The notes under the pieces are model-generated. The model saw only the letters and a list, made by a program, of their open reading frames with translations. It was not told where the DNA came from and did no database searches. From assembly GCA_947039985.1 (NCBI GenBank), contig CAMRAP010000049.1, positions 1 to 9,998 on the forward strand: a DNA stretch of 9,998 nucleotides, read 5' to 3'. Of the stretch, positions 5,434 to 9,998 are shown in pieces (within the stretch, counting starts at the first letter, position 1; the number at the start of each line of letters is the position of its first letter). Source of the DNA: an uncultured Odoribacter sp. (GTDB taxonomy: Bacteria > Bacteroidota > Bacteroidia > Bacteroidales > Marinifilaceae). A program made the translations under genes and the position numbers.

Positions 5434-7695
5434 ATGAAGAATTTACTTATTACTGCCTTTATAATTGTAGCAGCTGTTTTTACTGCTTTTTCCCAATCAA
5501 CTGAAAACAGGGCATTGATTGATTTTGTCAATCCATTTATTGGAACAACCAATTTGGGAACAACCCATCCTGGTGCTGTTTGTCCAAACGGGATGATGTC
5601 TGTTGTTCCATTCAATGTGATGGGATCATCAGAGAATAAATATGATAAAGATGCTAGATGGTGGTCAACGCCTTACGAACATAGGAACTCTTTTTTTACT
5701 GGATATTCTCATGTGAATTTAAGCGGAGTTGGTTGTCCTGATTTAGGTTCGCTACTTCTTATGCCAACAACTGGTGAACTTAATGTTGATTATAAAGTGT
5801 ATGGAAGTCAGTACAAAGAGGAGAAGTCTGTACCTGGATATTATACCAATGTTTTAACTAAATATGGTATAAAAACCGAAGTTTCTGCCACTTTAAGAAC
5901 AGGGATTAGTCGCTTTAGCTTTCCTGCAGGTCAGAGTCATATTATTTTAAACTTAGGCGAAGGATTAACCAATGAATCAGGAGCAATGCTTCGGAAAGTC
6001 AATGCGCAAGAGATCGAGGGGATGAAGTTATTAGGTACCTTTTGCTATAATTCGCAAGCTGTATTTCCAATCTATTTTGTCATGCGAATTAATAAAGCTC
6101 CTCAAAGTATGGGCTATTGGAAAAAGCAACGAGAAATGATAGGTGCTGAAGCTAATTGGGACAAAGATCATGGTAAATATAAGCTATATACGAAATACAG
6201 CAAGGAGCTTGCAGGAGATGATGTAGGAGCCTATTTTACATTTGACACAAAAGAGGGCGAACAGATAGAGGTTCAAATGGGTGTTTCTTTTGTTAGTATT
6301 GAAAATGCGCGTTTAAATCTAGATCAAGAGCAAAAAGGTCAGGATTTTGCCAGTATAAAAGCTAATGCACAAAAAACATGGGAAGATAATCTTTCAAGAA
6401 TACTTGTGGAGGGTGGTTCCGATGAGGACAAAACGGTGTTTTATACAGCACTCTATCATGCGCTTATCCATCCCAATGTTCTAAATGATGTCAATGGAGA
6501 GTATCCAGCCATGGAGAGTGGTGAAATACTCACTACCAATGGAACACGCTATACTGTTTTTTCTTTGTGGGACACTTATCGTAATGTCCATCAATTATTA
6601 ACGTTGGCTTATCCAGAGCGACAGCTTGATATGGTAAATACAATGGTAAATATGTATAAAGAGCATGCGTGGTTGCCTAAGTGGGAACTGTACGGTCGTG
6701 AAACCTTAACCATGGAGGGCGATCCTGCTTTACCGGTTATTGTTGATTCTTGGATGAAGGGTTTGCGTGATTTTGATGTTGAACTTGCTTATGAGGCGAT
6801 GTATAAATCGGCAACTACTCGAGGGGAAGATAATTTAATGCGACCAGACAATAACGCTTATATGGATTTAGGCTATGTGCCACTACTGGAGCAGTATGAC
6901 AACTCTGTTTCGCATGCATTAGAATATTATGTTGCTGATTATGCTCTATCTACATTTGCTTCTGCACTGGGTAAAAAAGAAGATGCAAAATTATTTAAAG
7001 AGCGTTCCTTGGGGTATAAAAATTACTATTGTAAAGAGTTCGGCGTCTTGCGACCTAAGCTTCCCAATGGGGCATTTTATACACCTTTTGATCCGATGGA
7101 GGGAGAGAATTTTCAACCTAGTCCAGGATTTCACGAAGGAAATGCATGGAATTACACTTTTTTTGTTCCTCACGATATAAGAGGCTTGACAAAGCTAATG
7201 GGCGGTCAGGCAAATTTTGTAGAGAAGCTGCAAAAGGTATTTGATGAAAACCTATATGATCCAACAAATGAGCCCAATATAGCCTATCCCTATCTATTCT
7301 CACGCTTCAAAGGGGAAGAGTGGCGAACGCAGAAAGAGGTTCAGCGATTGCTTAAAAAACATTTTACAACCAAGCCTAATGGTATCCCAGGGAATGATGA
7401 TGTAGGTACGATGTCTACATGGGCTATTTTTAGTATGATGGGGTTCTATCCCGATTGCCCAGGTGTTGCTGAATATACATTGACGACTCCTACTTTCGAT
7501 AAAGTCACCATCAAACTATCTGATAAATATTATAGTCATAATGAATTGATTATTGAGAAAGTGGGTGAAAAGTCTGACAATAAAGAGTGGTCGAAAATAA
7601 AAACCATCAAATTAGAGGGTGAAAAATTCAATAATTATAGAATTAGTCACAAGGAACTGTTTGAAAATAACAGAATTACTTTTGAGGTAGAGTAG
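5434..7695 (+). CDS. GH92 exo-alpha-mannosidase, secreted
   Basis: This 753-residue protein belongs to GH92, calcium-dependent inverting exo-alpha-mannosidases that trim N-glycans or other mannosides. Residues 1-20 form a signal peptide (MKN, hydrophobic core, cleavage near AFS/QST). The N-terminal beta-sandwich starts with VNPFIGT (32-38) and PGAVCPNGMM; the (alpha/alpha)6 barrel starts near residue 300. Family signatures are FYTALYHALIHPN (336-348), SLWDTYR (377-383), TMEGDPALPVIVDSW (426-440), HEGNAWNYTFFVPHD (567-581) with Glu568 fitting the catalytic acid, and PGNDDVGTMSTW (652-663) with Asp655/Asp656 at the base position. Its substrate-site loop reads NEPNIAYPYL (612-621), where many members have NEP..H.PYLY, so the His linked to alpha-1,2 specificity is absent. 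Linkage preference therefore cannot be assumed. It has its own candidate promoter and converges with the S4-domain gene. Confidence 0.93.
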   Translation: MKNLLITAFIIVAAVFTAFSQSTENRALIDFVNPFIGTTNLGTTHPGAVCPNGMMSVVPFNVMGSSENKYDKDARWWSTPYEHRNSFFTGYSHVNLSGVGCPDLGSLLLMPTTGELNVDYKVYGSQYKEEKSVPGYYTNVLTKYGIKTEVSATLRTGISRFSFPAGQSHIILNLGEGLTNESGAMLRKVNAQEIEGMKLLGTFCYNSQAVFPIYFVMRINKAPQSMGYWKKQREMIGAEANWDKDHGKYKLYTKYSKELAGDDVGAYFTFDTKEGEQIEVQMGVSFVSIENARLNLDQEQKGQDFASIKANAQKTWEDNLSRILVEGGSDEDKTVFYTALYHALIHPNVLNDVNGEYPAMESGEILTTNGTRYTVFSLWDTYRNVHQLLTLAYPERQLDMVNTMVNMYKEHAWLPKWELYGRETLTMEGDPALPVIVDSWMKGLRDFDVELAYEAMYKSATTRGEDNLMRPDNNAYMDLGYVPLLEQYDNSVSHALEYYVADYALSTFASALGKKEDAKLFKERSLGYKNYYCKEFGVLRPKLPNGAFYTPFDPMEGENFQPSPGFHEGNAWNYTFFVPHDIRGLTKLMGGQANFVEKLQKVFDENLYDPTNEPNIAYPYLFSRFKGEEWRTQKEVQRLLKKHFTTKPNGIPGNDDVGTMSTWAIFSMMGFYPDCPGVAEYTLTTPTFDKVTIKLSDKYYSHNELIIEKVGEKSDNKEWSKIKTIKLEGEKFNNYRISHKELFENNRITFEVE

Positions 7696-7732
7696 TAAAC
7701 CGTATTGATCAGTTGATTCAATTATTGTTTAG

Positions 7733-7766
7733 ATTTAAGTTGTGCGGTGTTGCAGCACTCTTAAAT
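7733..7766. terminator. Shared hairpin between convergent GH92 and S4 genes
   Basis: ATTTAAG (7733-7739) pairs perfectly with CTTAAAT (7760-7766). After a small internal loop, TGTGC (7741-7745) pairs with GCA-G-CA (7752-7757) with one bulged G, leaving a 6-base loop. It lies between two convergent genes and overlaps the stop codon of the minus-strand gene (7761-7763), a usual place for a bidirectional terminator. Neither side has a strong T-run, so efficiency is doubtful. Confidence 0.4.
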
Positions 7767-7967
7767 TGTAACAATCGTTTGTCCCAAGACTTCGATGGTC
7801 TCACCCTTACGGATTTTAGCTCTTTTGCGTGTCTCTATTTCGCCATTGCGGACAACTTCATCATTTTCCACGAAAATTTTTGCCATAGCACCACTTTCTG
7901 CAATCTGTAATGTTTTTAGAAGTTTTATCAGTTCAATATACTCTTCAGTAATTTCAAATTCAATCAT
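7761..7967 (-). CDS. S4-domain RNA-binding protein (YbcJ-like)
   Basis: This 68-residue protein is one S4 RNA-binding fold. It opens with MIEFEITEEYIELIKLLKTL and then shows the S4 core: AKIFVENDEVVRNGEIETRKRAKI (about residues 29-52), with the NGE turn and the basic ETRKRAK patch that contacts RNA, followed by the RKGETIEV strand. Length and order match the small stand-alone YbcJ-type family, whose cellular role is poorly known; structured RNA, perhaps rRNA or tRNA, is the expected ligand. The start is the ATG at 7967-7965, about 25-30 bases downstream of a good promoter. It is the only minus-strand gene here, convergent with GH92 and divergent from DUF418. Plus-strand open frames across it lack any recognisable motif. 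Confidence 0.88.
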   Translation of the reverse strand: MIEFEITEEYIELIKLLKTLQIAESGAMAKIFVENDEVVRNGEIETRKRAKIRKGETIEVLGQTIVTI

Positions 7968-7999
7968 GGGTAATAAAATTAAATGTTTTTATTTCACCA

Positions 8000-8030
8000 C
8001 AAAGGTACATGATAATTTTCAATTCTCACA
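8000..8030 (-). promoter_or_regulatory. Candidate promoter for the S4-domain gene
   Basis: Read on the minus strand, TACCTTTG (8007-8000) matches TAnnTTTG exactly. TGTG (8030-8027), one mismatch from TTTG, sits 19 bases upstream, the typical spacing. Transcription would start near 7993-7996, about 26-29 bases before the ATG. Confidence 0.55.
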
Positions 8031-8061
8031 CAGATAGATAAAAATCAAAATGAAACTACTA

Positions 8062-8077
8062 CTGTTTAGTAAAACAG
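8062..8077. repeat. Short inverted repeat, possible operator
   Basis: CTGTTT (8062-8067) and AAACAG (8072-8077) are perfect inverted arms around AGTA. The site lies between the two divergent promoters, about 30-50 bases from each, where a shared regulator could bind. Six-base arms in A/T-rich DNA can arise by chance, and no regulator gene is next to it. Confidence 0.3.
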
Positions 8078-8112
8078 ACAAAATATGCAATCAATTTAAC
8101 TAAAAAAGATAA

Positions 8113-8138
8113 TTTGTAGATAAACTATTTTATATTTG
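8113..8138 (+). promoter_or_regulatory. Candidate promoter for the DUF418 gene
   Basis: TATATTTG at 8131-8138 matches TAnnTTTG exactly. TTTG at 8113-8116 is an exact -33 box, but the 14-base spacer is shorter than usual. A second partial site, TGACTTTG (8154-8161), lies downstream. Transcription from the first would leave a leader of about 55 bases before the ATG at 8199. Confidence 0.4.
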
Positions 8139-8198
8139 TAAAATTATATCTCATGACTTTGAAAATATAATATATAACTATCACTAAATTTATAATGA

Positions 8199-9428
8199 AT
8201 GGAATCAAACTACACCGCAACGAATCAATCAGAACGGATTGCTTTGATTGATATTTTAAGAGGATTTGCCATTTTTGGAATTTTAATGGTGAATTTACCA
8301 TTTATGTATAATGGAACGTCAACAGTGATGTTAGATATTGTTTATGGTGATATTTCGACATTTCAAATGGTGTGTGAATCATTTGTTCGCTTTTTCTTTG
8401 AAGGTAAATTTTATATCATATTCTCTTTACTTTTCGGTTATGGTTTCTGGTTGTTCATGAATAAGAAAGCAGAAACAGGAAAAAGTATTATTCCGATATT
8501 TCGTCGTCGATTATTCTTTTTATTACTTTTTGGAATCGCTCATGTTGTTTTTTTATGGGTAGGAGATATTTTGGTATGCTATGCTTTATGGGGTTTCCTT
8601 CTGATCTTTTTTCGAAAATCTTCGAATAAAAAGATATTTGTATGGGCAATCATTTTTTCTTTAATTCTTACAGTCTTTTATTTCTTCATTGTATTGCTAC
8701 TTAGTTTTGTAAATCAAATCCCTGAATTTCAAACAGCAATGGTAAAGAATACGGCAGAAACAGCGGAAACAGTAAAAAATATTTTAGGTGTTTATTCTAC
8801 GGGAAGTTATTTAGAAATAATGGACGCAAGAATGCAAGAATATGGATCCCTGATTTATGGTATTATTTGTAATACAATGTCAATGGCCATGTTTTTAATC
8901 GGTGTTTTGATTGCGAAAAAAAGATATATTGCTAATTGGTCTGAGCATCTTCCTAAAATCAAGAACACTTTTTGGTGGACACTGGGAGTCGGAATTTTTT
9001 CAAATATGATTTTTATGATATTAAAACCTTCTGTTAGCTCTATGAATCCAAACTGGAACAGTCTTTGGGTGCACATAATGGTTTCTATAGGAGGAATAGC
9101 TTTTGCATTTTGTTATGGAAGCGGAATCATATTATTATATGCTAAACGAAAAGAAAATTATCTATTGGGATTATTATCGGGAGTAGGGCGCATGGCATTG
9201 ACTAATTATCTTTGTCAATCCATTATTGTGGCATTTATAATCTATCCTTTCGGTTTGGGATTATTTGGTAAAATTGAGATATGGCAAAGTATTCTTTTAA
9301 CTATAACTGTATTTATCATTCAAATGTATGTTAGTCGTTGGTGGCTTAAAAAGTTTTATTTTGGTCCATTTGAATGGTTATGGAGGTGCTTAACTTATGG
9401 GACAATTCAACCCCTTCTACGAAAATAG
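8199..9428 (+). CDS. DUF418 (YeiB-like) multi-pass inner-membrane protein
   Basis: This 409-residue protein has roughly ten hydrophobic segments (about 15-36, 63-87, 102-120, 121-139, 147-171, 216-239, 256-276, 289-315, 336-356, 361-379), so it sits in the cytoplasmic membrane. The N-terminal ERIALIDILRGFAIFGILMVN and the C-terminal FGPFEWLWRCLTYG are the two signatures of the DUF418/YeiB family; GVGRMALTNYLCQS near 328-341 is also characteristic. The family is distantly like membrane acyltransferases, but its biochemical role is not settled, so no reaction is assigned. Of two overlapping start triplets (8195 and 8199), only the ATG at 8199 is in frame. The sulfatase start follows 41 bases after the stop with no clear promoter or terminator between, so cotranscription is plausible. 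Confidence 0.88.
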   Translation: MESNYTATNQSERIALIDILRGFAIFGILMVNLPFMYNGTSTVMLDIVYGDISTFQMVCESFVRFFFEGKFYIIFSLLFGYGFWLFMNKKAETGKSIIPIFRRRLFFLLLFGIAHVVFLWVGDILVCYALWGFLLIFFRKSSNKKIFVWAIIFSLILTVFYFFIVLLLSFVNQIPEFQTAMVKNTAETAETVKNILGVYSTGSYLEIMDARMQEYGSLIYGIICNTMSMAMFLIGVLIAKKRYIANWSEHLPKIKNTFWWTLGVGIFSNMIFMILKPSVSSMNPNWNSLWVHIMVSIGGIAFAFCYGSGIILLYAKRKENYLLGLLSGVGRMALTNYLCQSIIVAFIIYPFGLGLFGKIEIWQSILLTITVFIIQMYVSRWWLKKFYFGPFEWLWRCLTYGTIQPLLRK

Positions 9429-9469
9429 TAAGAGAAGAGTAATTTTTATATATTAACAGAAAAAATTAG

Positions 9470-9998
9470 ATGATGATACCATTTATTAAAACTTGTGCTA
9501 CTTCTATAGGCGTATTGGGTGTAATCTTTGCAAATGCTCAGGAAAATCCAAATATTATTGTAATTCTTATGGATGACATGGGGTATGGGGATATTGCTTC
9601 AAACGGAGCGATCAACTATCCGACTCCTAATTTTGATCGATTACAGAAAGAGGGAATGACATTTACGCATTATTATTCTCCTCAAGCTGTGAGTGGTGCT
9701 TCACGTGCAGGATTGTTAACTGGTTGCTATCCGAATCGTTTTGGTTTTTATGGGGCTCCATATCCAGGATTTAAGGGAGGATTGCATGAGCAAGAAATGA
9801 CAATGGCAGAGGTGTTGAAACAAAAGGATTATCAATGTGCAATATTTGGGAAATGGCATTTAGGTAATCTGCCCGAGTTTCTTCCTACGAATCATGGTTT
9901 TGATGAGTTTTATGGCATACCTTATTCCAATGATATGTGGCCCAATCATCCTACGATGAAATTTCCAGATTTACCTTTGTTTGAAGGTGATCAAATTG
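9470..9998 (+). CDS. Ser-type S1 family sulfatase, C-terminus beyond window
   Basis: The first 176 residues of an alkaline-phosphatase-fold sulfatase are visible; the frame is open to the right edge. Residues 1-23 look like a signal peptide (MMIPFIKT, hydrophobic stretch, cleavage near ANA/QEN), so the product is exported. The catalytic region then begins: NIIVILMDDMGYGD, with Asp35-Asp36 as likely calcium ligands; the nucleophile motif S-G-A-S-R (75-79) followed by AGLLTG; and GKWHLG with Lys128 and His130. Ser75 sits at the formylglycine position, making this a Ser-type enzyme that would need an anaerobic radical-SAM maturase (anSME) encoded elsewhere. The third motif position is Ala instead of the more common Pro. 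ATG codons at 9470 and 9473 are both possible starts. With GH20 and GH92 in the window, a sulfated host glycan is the likely substrate; the sugar and position cannot be told from this part. Confidence 0.92.
   Translation, partial: MMIPFIKTCATSIGVLGVIFANAQENPNIIVILMDDMGYGDIASNGAINYPTPNFDRLQKEGMTFTHYYSPQAVSGASRAGLLTGCYPNRFGFYGAPYPGFKGGLHEQEMTMAEVLKQKDYQCAIFGKWHLGNLPEFLPTNHGFDEFYGIPYSNDMWPNHPTMKFPDLPLFEGDQI

Larger units (their letters stand above)
7968..8198. other. Divergent intergenic region
   Basis: This 231-base A/T-rich stretch separates the minus-strand S4 gene from the plus-strand DUF418 gene. It holds a promoter on each strand and, between them, the inverted repeat CTGTTT-AGTA-AAACAG (8062-8077), which could be an operator. 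No credible coding frame, RNA gene or longer repeat was seen. Confidence 0.6.

Noticed and set aside
6929..7303. Small frames on both strands inside the GH92 gene
   Set aside because: The GH92 frame is continuous with conserved motifs throughout; these are shadows without motifs.
7713..8037. Plus-strand frames of 65 and 80 codons over the S4 gene
   Set aside because: They mirror the minus-strand S4 protein, whose NGE and ETRKRAK motifs identify it as the real gene.
8855..9076. Minus-strand frame inside the DUF418 gene
   Set aside because: It is antisense to conserved membrane segments and has no recognisable feature.
9440..9447. TAATTTTT as a promoter for the sulfatase
   Set aside because: It mismatches the -7 consensus at its last base and has no TTTG at the right distance upstream.
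1..9998. Mobile element, CRISPR array, tRNA, rRNA or defence island
   Set aside because: No transposase or integrase motifs, spaced repeats, cloverleaf or rRNA-like stretch, or known defence gene was seen.

Overview
The window looks like the end of a draft contig from a Bacteroidales-type Bacteroidota genome. Four things point there: low GC by eye; candidate promoters of the TTTG / TAnnTTTG type instead of -35/-10 boxes; starts without clear Shine-Dalgarno sequences; and a gene set typical of the phylum (BACON domain, GH20, GH92, Ser-type sulfatase, DUF418). No rRNA, tRNA, CRISPR array, transposase or phage gene was seen. Genus is not determinable from this sequence.

Layout. Bases 2-34 are an exact Illumina TruSeq adapter, so the left edge is an assembly artefact and the first gene is cut there. 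That gene (35-952) is a secreted-type protein with a BACON domain followed by a C39-like cysteine peptidase domain. Next come a secreted GH20 beta-hexosaminidase (1062-2660), a RhlE-like DEAD-box RNA helicase (2827-4125), DNA polymerase IV (about 4274-5356), and a secreted GH92 alpha-mannosidase (5434-7695). A small S4-domain RNA-binding protein lies on the minus strand (7967-7761). After a 231-base divergent promoter region come a DUF418 membrane protein (8199-9428) and the start of a Ser-type sulfatase that runs off the right edge (9470-9998).

How the genes relate. GH20, GH92 and the sulfatase would together remove beta-HexNAc, alpha-mannose and sulfate from host-type glycans (N-glycans, mucins, glycosaminoglycans). 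They are interleaved with housekeeping and stress genes, and no SusC/SusD pair or dedicated regulator is present, so this is a dispersed set of exoglycosidases and not a classical PUL. Hairpins and candidate promoters between most genes suggest mostly single-gene transcription units; DUF418 and the sulfatase (41-base gap) may be cotranscribed.

I do not see a clearly novel multi-gene system. The points most worth a second look are: the hairpin plus T-tract just upstream of the helicase start; the unusual start of dinB, where the only nearby upstream ATG is one base out of frame across an A5 run; the BACON-C39 fusion whose catalytic Cys lies upstream of the first Met; and the variant substrate-site motif in GH92.
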